Shown here: positions 46,965 through 56,693 of the stretch, one piece after another
Layout of the letters: every line of letters starts with the position of its first letter
How positions within the stretch are numbered: position 1 is the stretch's first letter
From: Candidatus Dormiibacterota bacterium
GTDB taxonomy: Bacteria > Acidobacteriota > Polarisedimenticolia > Gp22-AA2
Length of the DNA: 64,000 nucleotides
Reading direction: 5' to 3'
NCBI GenBank assembly: GCA_035635555.1
Contig: DASQAT010000013.1
Location: 124,001-188,000 of the forward strand
Notes under the pieces: model-generated
Told to the model about the DNA's origin: nothing
Seen by the model: only the letters and a program-made list of their open reading frames with translations
Databases searched by the model: none
Program-made: the position numbers and the translations under genes

Positions 46965-47164
46965 TAGGAGTGTGTCCGAGTAATGGCATGGGTCGCGTTC
47001 GTGGCGCCGCGGGGTCGGCCGCGAGGCGCCGCGACGACCGCGATGTGAGTCATCGCGGAGGAGCGGCAACAACGTGGACGGCCCCGCGCCGCCACGAACC
47101 CGTTGGGCACATAGGGATTGCGGCCCCATGCTTCGTTGCTCGTCGTCAACGATGCAACCAGCAT
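46964..47164 (-). CDS. Small reading frame inside the inverted-repeat element
   Basis: 66 codons from ATG 47164, with a perfect GAGGAGG ribosome site 5 bases upstream. The product begins MLVASLTTSNEAWGRNPYVP and ends ATHAITRTHS; the last residues are encoded by the left terminal repeat. I recognise no domain. The C-terminal half is low-complexity Arg/Ala because it covers a palindromic arm, so only the first 25 residues look protein-like. The stop codon overlaps the start of the D12 methylase (TAGTG), so translation could feed into that gene. Confidence 0.35.
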   Translation of the reverse strand: MLVASLTTSNEAWGRNPYVPNGFVAARGRPRCCRSSAMTHIAVVAAPRGRPRGATNATHAITRTHS

Positions 47165-47222
47165 CGTTTCCTCCTCAAGCCTCGCCTGGGACTCGCAAGC
47201 CCCATGTGCGCGGCCCATGCCA

Positions 47223-47240
<18 letters not shown>
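46966..47240. mobile_element. 275-bp MITE-like element with 27-bp perfect terminal inverted repeats
   Basis: The left end AGGAGTGTGTCCGAGTAATG... (46966-46992) is the exact reverse complement of the right end (47214-47240), 27 of 27 bases. Inside are a second arm pair (46998-47014 with 47082-47098, 16/17) and two perfect 8-bp hairpins with 5-base loops (47038-47058 and 47148-47168). No transposase is encoded and no target-site duplication is evident (left flank GCACT, right flank GGGTC). It lies between the start of the D12 methylase and the 3' end of the M1 aminopeptidase gene, whose stop codon falls inside the right repeat. A non-autonomous transposon or a structured-RNA repeat are both possible. 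Confidence 0.7.
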
Positions 47241-49925
<2,685 letters not shown>

Positions 49926-49992
49926 TGTGGCTCCGGATGGCGCGAGATCCCGTCACGTTACCGCGACGGACGATCCCGGTCAAGCCGAGAGT

Positions 49993-50539
49993 CTAATTCT
50001 TTGGGCCAGGACCCAACCGTATCTCGATGGTCGGCGGGAGGCTGGACGAGATACTTCCGAACTCCGAGCCATCGATGTCGCACGCGGCGCCGAATTCCTG
50101 GGCCAGCTTGACCCTGAAGCCCAGGATGTGCCCCGCGAAGTCCTGTCCGCCACGCAGCCCGGTGCGGAAGATCTTGGTGATGTTGAATCTGAACGATTTC
50201 GTCGGGTCGTTCGCGTCGGTCTGGACGAGATCCCCCTCGTAGTAGGACAGTTCGTGCGTGTTCGGGGGCATTGGGAAAGACACGGTGCCGCGCGTTTCCG
50301 TGAGCACCAACGTCGCCTCCCGGACGTGTCCCGGCAGAGCGGGGACGATGAACTCCACGAAACCGCGCCTGGGGGGAACGGTGTGGCAGGTCGATTGGAC
50401 ATTGACTATTACCGGAAGCGGCTGGAGGGCCTCCAGCGACCCGGTGACCCGGGGGGAGCACGACCACGTCCTGTGCGAGGATGGCCGTGGGAAGAGAGGC
50501 CAGCACCACGAGAAGTCCCGTCCGCAACAATCGGCTCAT
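49993..50539 (-). pseudogene. Small secreted protein, frameshifted at a six-G run
   Basis: ATG 50539 (GGAGGTG upstream) opens a clear signal peptide MSRLLRTGLLVVLASLP ending near ILAQ. After about 30 codons the frame loses protein character. The adjacent frame continues with beta-rich sequence (PLPVIVNVQSTCHTVPPRRG, then VREATLVLTETRGTVSF and HELSYYEGDLVQTD) to the TAG at 49993. Removing one base of GGGGGG at 50451-50456 joins the two halves into a protein of about 181 residues. A short start inside the second half would leave it without a signal peptide. I recognise no family. It could be a true pseudogene or a homopolymer sequencing error. Confidence 0.6.
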
Positions 50540-50616
50540 GTGTTGCACCTCCATACCTGCTGCGCGGCAGCAGCGGACACACGACCCTCCGGCTCAAGTC
50601 GAGACGCTTCAACCCC

Positions 50617-50644
50617 TTGCCGCCCGCCGGCGAGAACCTATATT
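50617..50644 (+). promoter_or_regulatory. Promoter of the GIDE-domain gene
   Basis: TTGCCG (50617-50622), 16 bases, TATATT (50639-50644). Initiation near 50651 gives a 28-base leader carrying CGGGAG before the ATG at 50679. Confidence 0.55.
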
Positions 50645-50678
50645 GGCTGCGTCGGGAGGCGCGCCCGCCGGGAGACCG

Positions 50679-51650
50679 ATGGACTTCGATCCGAGTCAAA
50701 TCCGCAAGGGGCTGATAGGGGCCGTCGTCCTTCTGGGGACCGCCCGGATCGCCTTCCCTCACCTCGCGCGGTCCACCGGCGAGCGCCTCATCTTCGACGC
50801 GCTCGCCGTTCTCGTAGGGGCGGGTCTCATCGTCTTCGGGTTCATCCTCCTGCGGCGCAAGCGCCTTCTCGAAAACGTCCCGACGTCCCGGATACGCTCG
50901 GTGGCGATGGGGTTCGCGGAGCTCCTCGGCAGCGCGAAGAACAGGACGCCGCTGGTCGCGCCGTACTCGGGGATCCCCTGCGTCTACTACCGCTGCCTCC
51001 TCGAAGAGGAGAGACAGCGCAGCCGGGGGGGCCGCGAGTGGGCGACCCTCGAGCAGGGGGAATCGTCCGACCCGTTCTACTTGCAGGACGAGACCGGCGC
51101 CCTCCTCGTCGATCCCGCGGGGGCCGAGACCGTGCTGGAGCGCAGCTACCGGCAGATCGAGCGGGGCGAGGGTTGGCTGGGGCGGCGCAAGCGCTACAGC
51201 GAATGGTGGATCGTCACGGGGCAGAAACTGTTCGTCGCCGGCACCGTGAGGCGTCTGCGGGACGCCGTCCTGGAGCGGCGCGCCGCGCTGGGGGACCGCC
51301 TGCGGACTCTCAAGCACGATCCGGAGCGGATGAAGACGTTCGACGCCGATCACGACGGTCAGATCAGCACGGAGGAGTGGGGGAACGCCGTGCGCTCGGT
51401 GCAGGACGACCTCGTCCGCGAGGACGCGGCGGCGCCCCAGGAGCCGACCGAGGACACGGTCGCCATCGGCAAGGGGAGCGACGAGACGACGTTCGTGATC
51501 GCCGCGCGCGGCGAGAAATCACTCCTGCTTCGTCTCCGACTCGAGGTGGCGGGGTCGCTCGTCGGAGGGGCCGTCGCCGTGGTGGTGTTCTCGATCTCGC
51601 TTCTGACGCGCGCCGGTCTCCTGCGGGGTGGGTTCGTCTTTCCCTGGTGA
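50679..51650 (+). CDS. Membrane protein with GIDE-type domain and EF-hand
   Basis: 323 residues from ATG 50679. Two N-terminal membrane segments (about 12-30 and 38-58) are followed by a GIDE-like region around SGIPCVYYRCLLEEE and the WWIVTGQKLFVAGTVRR closing strand. In eukaryotic MUL1/MAPL this region precedes a RING; no RING is present here. Residues 222-233 form a complete EF-hand loop (DADHDGQISTEE). One C-terminal span (about 295-317) closes the protein. Calcium binding is expected from the loop. The role is unknown; related bacterial GIDE proteins are uncharacterised membrane proteins. It converges on the CRTAC1 gene, 4 bp away. Confidence 0.65.
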   Translation: MDFDPSQIRKGLIGAVVLLGTARIAFPHLARSTGERLIFDALAVLVGAGLIVFGFILLRRKRLLENVPTSRIRSVAMGFAELLGSAKNRTPLVAPYSGIPCVYYRCLLEEERQRSRGGREWATLEQGESSDPFYLQDETGALLVDPAGAETVLERSYRQIERGEGWLGRRKRYSEWWIVTGQKLFVAGTVRRLRDAVLERRAALGDRLRTLKHDPERMKTFDADHDGQISTEEWGNAVRSVQDDLVREDAAAPQEPTEDTVAIGKGSDETTFVIAARGEKSLLLRLRLEVAGSLVGGAVAVVVFSISLLTRAGLLRGGFVFPW

Positions 51651-51654
51651 GCCG

Positions 51655-53910
51655 CTATTTCCCTGCGGCGCCCGCGGGAACCGGACGGGTGGCGAAGCGG
51701 AAGGTCTTGAGCGGAATCTCCGCCAGGTTCTGATCCCCTTCCGTGATCGTGAACGCCCGGTCCGGCGTCACGTCCTTGAAGGTCTGCACGATCCCCGAGG
51801 TCGGCCATGTCACCCGGATTTCCGCGATCGAGCGCGCGTCGCCCAGGCCGATCTCCTGGCGCAGGGGGTTGCCGCCGAAGGAGCCGCCGCTCGTGACCGA
51901 CCGGTGGATCTCGCGCGGGCCGCCGGGGGTGTCGACCACGATCCGGATGCGGCAGCCTATGGCGGCGCGGTTCGTCTTCACGCCCACGAGCTTCAGCTTG
52001 ACGAAGTGGTTGCCGTGCCCCGGGTTCTCGTACAGCACGTTCCTGAAATGATCCGCCTCGTACACGCCCCCCATCACCTCATAGATGTCCTGGTCGCCGT
52101 CGTCGTCGAAATCCGCGAACGACACGCCGTGTCCCTTCTGGAGGTGGCCGAACCCGCCCGATGTCGTCACCTCCTGGAAGAACCGCCCCTCCGCGTTGCG
52201 GAACATCCGGTTGGGGATGAGCGTCCCGAGGTTCGGGTCGCCGGTGCCGACGTAGAAATCGAGCCAGCCATCGTTGTCGAGGTCGCCGTAGTTCGATCCC
52301 ATGGCGTGCAGGATCTTGTAGAGATGCGCGTCGCGCGTCATGTCCTTGAAGGTGCCGTCATGCTCGTTGTGGTACAGGCGGGCGCGCTCCGCGGTGTGCG
52401 GCAGCCCCATGTAGTCGGCCGTGAAATCCTTGACGTTGTCGATGTTGTACCCGGCCACGAAGAGGTCGAGCCAGCCGTCGTTGTCGTAGTCGAAGAACCA
52501 GGTCGGGAAGCTGTAGACCGGCTCGGTGACGCCGGCCGCCGCGGCGACCTCGGTGAAGGTCCACTCCGTCGGCCCCCGGCCCCCCGGCTTCGGGCCGTCG
52601 TTGCGGTACAGGCGGTTCGGCTCCTTGCGGCAGGAGGCGTAGAGGTCCGGGCGGCCATCGTTGTTGTAGTCGCCCGCGGTCACGCCCTTCACCATGCAAT
52701 CGATGGTCAGGCCCGAAAGCGCGGCGCACTCGGTGAACGTGCCGTCGCGGTTGTTGTGGTACAGCTCGCTCCGGTTGGGATCGTCCTTGGTGCTCTCGTT
52801 GCCGATGACCACGTCCAGCCAGCCGTCGTTGTCGTAGTCGAACCAGGCGGCCGTCTGCGTCGGATGGAGCGACAGCATCCCGGCCTCCTCGGTCACGTCG
52901 TCGAACGTGCCGTCGCCGTTGTTGTGCAGGAGCGAGTTCGGCAGGTGCCCCGCCTTCCCGAGCCAGCCGCCGCGCAACATCAGGACGTCCGGGCGGCCGT
53001 CGTTGTCGTAGTCGGTCTGCACGATGTTCAGGGACTGGACCTCCCCCACGAGACCCGCCTCGACGGTGCGATCGCTGAAGGTGCCGTCGGCGTTGTTGTG
53101 GAAATAACGCAGCTGACCGTGCAGGCCGGTGGACGACGCCATGATGTCGAGGTAGCCGTCGCCGTCGAAGTCCTCGGCGATCGAGCCGCCGGCGTAGTCG
53201 TCCATGTCCAGACCCAGGCCGGGCGCGATGTCGTGGAAGCGCTTGATGTCGTAATCCGAGTCGAACGCCTTCGGCGGGATCAGCCACTGCTTCGGGACCC
53301 CGTCGGGATACTCGCCGAGGGTCATCGCGGCGATGTTCATCCACCAGCGGGCCGACTGATCGTCGGGGTTCTGCTTCATCTCCTCCAGCAGGACCGCCAT
53401 CGCCTCGCGCGAGCCCTCGGGCCGGGCGTGGATTCCCCCGCCCATGATCGGCATGAGGCACGACTCGGTGTTGTGGTGCAGCTGGCAGTTCTCCTGCTCG
53501 CCGAGACGCAGGTACGCGATCGCCAGGTGGTGACGCAGGAAGGTGCTGTTCTTCGGGCTGAGCTCATTCGTGCCGCCGGCGGTCGAGAAGCGCTTCAGGT
53601 CCATGAGCGCCTGGATCGCCTCCCGGGTCTTGCCGGCGTTCAGGAGCTCCGTCGCGTAGCGCGGCATCAGCTCGAGATAGTCGCGCGGGGCGAGGGTCGT
53701 CTCGATCATGGGGTGCAGGTCCTCGGCCCTCTCGCTGTTGCGCCACGGATAGTCCTTCGGCTGCGTGGTGCGGGCGATGGTGTTGAGTCGATCGGCCATC
53801 CGGCGCACCCCGTCGCCGTGCTTCGCCGCAGTGGGCGCGAGGGGGCCCCTCGAGCAGGCGGCGACGAGGACGAGGCCGACCGCCGTGAATCCGGGACGAA
53901 ATGGCCGCAT
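51655..53910 (-). CDS. CRTAC1/ASPIC-UnbV family FG-GAP lipoprotein
   Basis: 751 residues from ATG 53910. The signal ends in VLVAAC, a lipobox, so it is membrane-anchored. The N-terminal about 200 residues are helical (TPR-like). A beta-propeller of FG-GAP/VCBS repeats follows, with many calcium-type loops such as DYDNDGRPD, DFDGDGYLD and DNDGWLDF. The C-terminus carries the ASPIC/UnbV domain (SGGSFGGNPLRQEIGLGDA). These proteins are common in Acidobacteriota and Planctomycetota, and their role is presumed adhesion or glycan binding. The long open frame on the opposite strand is a GC-rich shadow of the repeats. Confidence 0.9.
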   Translation of the reverse strand: MRPFRPGFTAVGLVLVAACSRGPLAPTAAKHGDGVRRMADRLNTIARTTQPKDYPWRNSERAEDLHPMIETTLAPRDYLELMPRYATELLNAGKTREAIQALMDLKRFSTAGGTNELSPKNSTFLRHHLAIAYLRLGEQENCQLHHNTESCLMPIMGGGIHARPEGSREAMAVLLEEMKQNPDDQSARWWMNIAAMTLGEYPDGVPKQWLIPPKAFDSDYDIKRFHDIAPGLGLDMDDYAGGSIAEDFDGDGYLDIMASSTGLHGQLRYFHNNADGTFSDRTVEAGLVGEVQSLNIVQTDYDNDGRPDVLMLRGGWLGKAGHLPNSLLHNNGDGTFDDVTEEAGMLSLHPTQTAAWFDYDNDGWLDVVIGNESTKDDPNRSELYHNNRDGTFTECAALSGLTIDCMVKGVTAGDYNNDGRPDLYASCRKEPNRLYRNDGPKPGGRGPTEWTFTEVAAAAGVTEPVYSFPTWFFDYDNDGWLDLFVAGYNIDNVKDFTADYMGLPHTAERARLYHNEHDGTFKDMTRDAHLYKILHAMGSNYGDLDNDGWLDFYVGTGDPNLGTLIPNRMFRNAEGRFFQEVTTSGGFGHLQKGHGVSFADFDDDGDQDIYEVMGGVYEADHFRNVLYENPGHGNHFVKLKLVGVKTNRAAIGCRIRIVVDTPGGPREIHRSVTSGGSFGGNPLRQEIGLGDARSIAEIRVTWPTSGIVQTFKDVTPDRAFTITEGDQNLAEIPLKTFRFATRPVPAGAAGK

Positions 53911-53949
53911 GCCGCTACTATGCCGCGGGGGTGGGCCCCCGGGCAACTC

Positions 53950-54786
53950 CTACTTCGGCTCGAAGATGATCGGCAGGCCGTTGCGCGGGCTGCCGATCAT
54001 GACCACCTTGGCGTTCGTGCTGGTCGCGACCTTCTCGGTCGCCTCGATCCCCTTCCACTCCAGAAGCGCCGGGCTGATCCCCTGCGCCACGATGCGCTGG
54101 AAGTCGGCGATCCCCTGCGCCTCGATCCGCTTGCGCTCCGCCTCCTGCTTCTCCTTCTGGAGAACGAACGTCATTCTGAGCGCGTCCTGCTCGGCCTGCT
54201 GTTTTCCTTCGATCGACTGCTTGAGCATCAGCGGGAGCTGGATGTCGCGCAGGAGCACGCTCTCGATGATGACGCCGCGCGGCCCCAGCCGCTCCTCCAG
54301 CTCCTTCTGCACCTGCTTGGCGACCTCCTCGCGCGCCCCCGTGTAAAGCGCGTTGGCGTTGTGGGCCGACGTGGCGGTGCGGATGGCCGAGCGCAACGTC
54401 GGCTCGACGACCACGTCCAGGTAGCCCGGGCCGACCTTCTTGTAGATCTCGGCCGCCATCACGGGGTCGAGCCGGAACAGAAGAGAGGTGTCGAGGGTGA
54501 TGATCAGTCCCTCCTCGGACGGAACGCTGGCGGTCTCCTTCAGCTCCACCGTCCGGATCGCCATCCGGTTCACCGTCTTGAACGGAAAGATGAGATGCGT
54601 CCCTTCCGGAAGAACCTGGCCCGTCACCCGTCCGAAGAGCGTCACGACCCCGACGTGCCCCGCCGGCACGTAGGCGACGGACGCCAGGAGCGCGACCACG
54701 GCGAGCCCGCCCACGACCAGCGTGGCGACGGCGCGCGGCAGCCAGCTGTTCTTGCGTGACATGTAGATCTCGCGTGGATCGGCCAT
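53950..54786 (-). CDS. SPFH/prohibitin-like membrane protein
   Basis: 278 residues from ATG 54786, with an AGGAGG site about 6 bases upstream. One N-terminal membrane span (about 18-40) is followed by a Band-7/SPFH domain (AGHVGVVTLFGRVTGQVLPEG to about 190). A charged coiled coil follows (LQKEKQEAERKRIEAQGIADFQRI), and the end is GLPIIFEPK, typical of bacterial prohibitin homologues. It probably forms a membrane-associated ring that interacts with a protease such as FtsH; that link is from family knowledge. It is divergent from the MFS transporter across a hairpin-rich 326-bp gap. Confidence 0.9.
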   Translation of the reverse strand: MADPREIYMSRKNSWLPRAVATLVVGGLAVVALLASVAYVPAGHVGVVTLFGRVTGQVLPEGTHLIFPFKTVNRMAIRTVELKETASVPSEEGLIITLDTSLLFRLDPVMAAEIYKKVGPGYLDVVVEPTLRSAIRTATSAHNANALYTGAREEVAKQVQKELEERLGPRGVIIESVLLRDIQLPLMLKQSIEGKQQAEQDALRMTFVLQKEKQEAERKRIEAQGIADFQRIVAQGISPALLEWKGIEATEKVATSTNAKVVMIGSPRNGLPIIFEPK

Positions 54787-54848
54787 GGTGTCCTCCTGTC
54801 CTCTCTTCCTCTGTGAACGGCGCGGTGCTGGGGGGATTCTATCCGAGG

Positions 54849-55017
54849 GAGGAGCGGTGGGCCGCGCCCTGCCCCGCCGGGCACGGGTCCGGCTCGCTGC
54901 GCGACCCTCCCCTCTCTTCGCCTCGCGCCCTCCCACCGCGCACAAGCACGCGCGGTGGGTCCCGGGGCGCGAGGTCTCAGAAGGCCCGGCGCGGCAGGGC
55001 GCGGCCCACCGCTCCTC
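54849..55017. repeat. 169-bp long hairpin (nested inverted repeat)
   Basis: The outer arms 54849-54882 and 54984-55017 are inverted copies matching at 33 of 34 bases. Inside lie further arms: CCTCGCGCCC (54921-54930) with its complement at 54965-54974, and CCCACCGCGC (54932-54941) with its exact complement at 54950-54959. The centre is a short loop, ACAAGCAC. The whole could fold as a cruciform or as a long RNA stem. It occupies most of the 326-bp gap (54787-55112) between the divergent SPFH and MFS genes. No coding potential is seen. It may be a palindromic repeat element or a MITE; copy number in the genome is unknown. Confidence 0.75.
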
Positions 55018-55065
55018 GGCACGGGTTGCGACCCGACTCGGCGCTGGAACGGCTCAGACGAGGGG

Positions 55066-55071
55066 TAGAAT
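55066..55071 (+). promoter_or_regulatory. Possible -10 element for the MFS gene
   Basis: TAGAAT matches the -10 consensus at five of six positions, 42 bases before the ATG at 55113. The -35 region (around CTGGAA, 16 bases upstream) is weak. It lies directly downstream of the long hairpin. Confidence 0.3.
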
Positions 55072-55112
55072 CGCGGTCGTTGTCGACGGGGTGGGATCGA
55101 GGGACAAAAACT

Positions 55113-56657
55113 ATGGCTGGGTTGCTGTCTCGGGAGCGGATCGTTGCGCCGGCGGGGTTCAACCGGTGGCTGGTGCCGCCGGCTGCGCTGGCGATCCACC
55201 TTTGTATCGGGCAGGCGTATGCCATCAGCGTGTTCAACCTTCCGCTCAGCCGAGCGATCGGCATCACGCAGCCGGCCGCCTCGGACTGGAAGCTGACGAC
55301 GCTCGGGTGGATCTACACGCTCGCCATCGTGTTCCTGGGGCTGTCGGCCGCGTTCGCCGGCACCTGGCTGGAGCGCGCCGGGCCGCGCAAGGTGGGGGTG
55401 GTCGCGGCCTGCTGCTGGGGCGGCGGGTTCCTGATCGCAGCGCTCGGAGTCCACCTGCACCGGATCGTCCTCATCTACCTGGGATACGGGGTCATCGGCG
55501 GATGCGGGCTGGGACTCGGCTACGTGTCGCCGGTCTCGACGCTCATCAAGTGGTTCCCCGACCGGCGCGGCATGGCGACCGGGATGGCGATCATGGGGTT
55601 CGGCGGCGGCGCCTTGATCGCCGCCCCCCTGTCCGACGCGCTCATGGGCCGCTTCGCATCCGCCTCATCGGTCGGCGTCGCCCCGACGTTCGTGGTGATG
55701 GGTCTCGTCTACTTCGTCGCGATGCTCGCGGGAGCGCTCGCCTTCCGCATCCCGCCGCCTCATTGGACGCCCGCCGGATGGACGCCCCCGGCGAGCCGTC
55801 AGGCGCACGTCGCGCGCGGCCACGTGCACGTGGACAAGGCGGTCAGGACGCCGCAGTTCGCGCTTTTGTGGGCCGTGCTCTGTCTCAACGTGACGGCCGG
55901 TATCGGGGTGCTGGGGCAGGCCTCGCCGATGATCCAGGAGATCTTCAAGGGAAGGGTCTCCGCTTCGGCCGCCGCCGGGTTCGTCGGGCTCCTCAGCCTG
56001 TTCAACATCGGAGGCCGGATCGTCTGGGCCTCGCTGTCCGACTTCCTCGGGCGCAGGCGGACCTATTTCATCTTCTTCGCGCTCGGCGCCGCGCTGTACG
56101 CCACCGTCCCGTTCACCGGGCGCGCCGGCAGCGTGCCGCTGTTCGTCGCCTGCGTCTGCCTGATCCTGACGATGTACGGAGGCGGCTTCGCCACCATCCC
56201 GGCCTACCTGGCCGACCTCTTCGGCACGCAGTTCGTGGGCGCCATCCACGGCCGCCTGCTGACCGCGTGGTCTGTGGCCGGTGTCCTCGGCCCGGTGCTC
56301 GTCAACTACATCAGGCAGCTCCAGATCGATCGCGGTGTTGTGAAGGCGGATGCTTACAACCTGACGATGTACATCATGACCGGAATCCTTCTCCTCGGCT
56401 TCCTGTGCAATTTCGCCATCCGGCGCGTCTCGGAGCACAACTACATGACGCCCCACGAGCTCGAGGCCGAGCAGAGCGTGCTGCGCCGATCGGCGGCCGG
56501 GGCGGCCGCCTCGGCGGTGCCTGTCGACGCCCCGACCGCGGGGACAATGGCACCGGCGCGCCTGCTCGTGGCGGCTCTCGCCTGGCTGCTCGTCGGCGCG
56601 CCGCTCGCCTGGGGGATCGGGTCGACGCTCCGCAAGGCCCTGCAGCTGTTCCGCTGA
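55113..56657 (+). CDS. MFS transporter, oxalate/formate antiporter (OFA)-like
   Basis: 514 residues from ATG 55113 with GAGGGA about 9 bases upstream. Twelve membrane spans are split by a cytoplasmic loop around residue 215-250. The first span contains LCIGQAYAISVFNLPLSRAIG, and YGVIGGCGLGLGYVSPVSTLIKWFPDRRGMATG is the hallmark of the OFA branch (an expanded loop-4/5 motif). LSDFLGRRRTYF is the second-half MFS signature. It exchanges small carboxylates; oxalate/formate is the founding case and the actual substrate here is unknown. The C-terminal 60 residues include an extra hydrophobic segment. Confidence 0.85.
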   Translation: MAGLLSRERIVAPAGFNRWLVPPAALAIHLCIGQAYAISVFNLPLSRAIGITQPAASDWKLTTLGWIYTLAIVFLGLSAAFAGTWLERAGPRKVGVVAACCWGGGFLIAALGVHLHRIVLIYLGYGVIGGCGLGLGYVSPVSTLIKWFPDRRGMATGMAIMGFGGGALIAAPLSDALMGRFASASSVGVAPTFVVMGLVYFVAMLAGALAFRIPPPHWTPAGWTPPASRQAHVARGHVHVDKAVRTPQFALLWAVLCLNVTAGIGVLGQASPMIQEIFKGRVSASAAAGFVGLLSLFNIGGRIVWASLSDFLGRRRTYFIFFALGAALYATVPFTGRAGSVPLFVACVCLILTMYGGGFATIPAYLADLFGTQFVGAIHGRLLTAWSVAGVLGPVLVNYIRQLQIDRGVVKADAYNLTMYIMTGILLLGFLCNFAIRRVSEHNYMTPHELEAEQSVLRRSAAGAAASAVPVDAPTAGTMAPARLLVAALAWLLVGAPLAWGIGSTLRKALQLFR

Positions 56658-56674
56658 ACCCCGCGCCGCGTCGA

Positions 56675-56683
56675 TGCTACAAT
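56675..56683 (+). promoter_or_regulatory. Extended -10 promoter for the topoisomerase VI operon
   Basis: TGC immediately precedes TACAAT (56678-56683), giving an extended -10. Initiation would fall near 56690, only about four bases before the ATG at 56694, and no ribosome-binding site is visible there. This suggests a leaderless or near-leaderless transcript. Confidence 0.45.
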
Positions 56684-56693
56684 CCCCGGGCGC

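Noticed and set aside
51900-53300. Repeated GTTGTCGTAGTC-like words resembling a repeat array
   Set aside because: They encode the DYDNDG calcium loops of the FG-GAP propeller.
51628-54759. A 1043-codon open frame opposite the CRTAC1 and SPFH genes
   Set aside because: Its repeats mirror the FG-GAP repeats of the opposite strand; no independent domain, signal or ribosome site.
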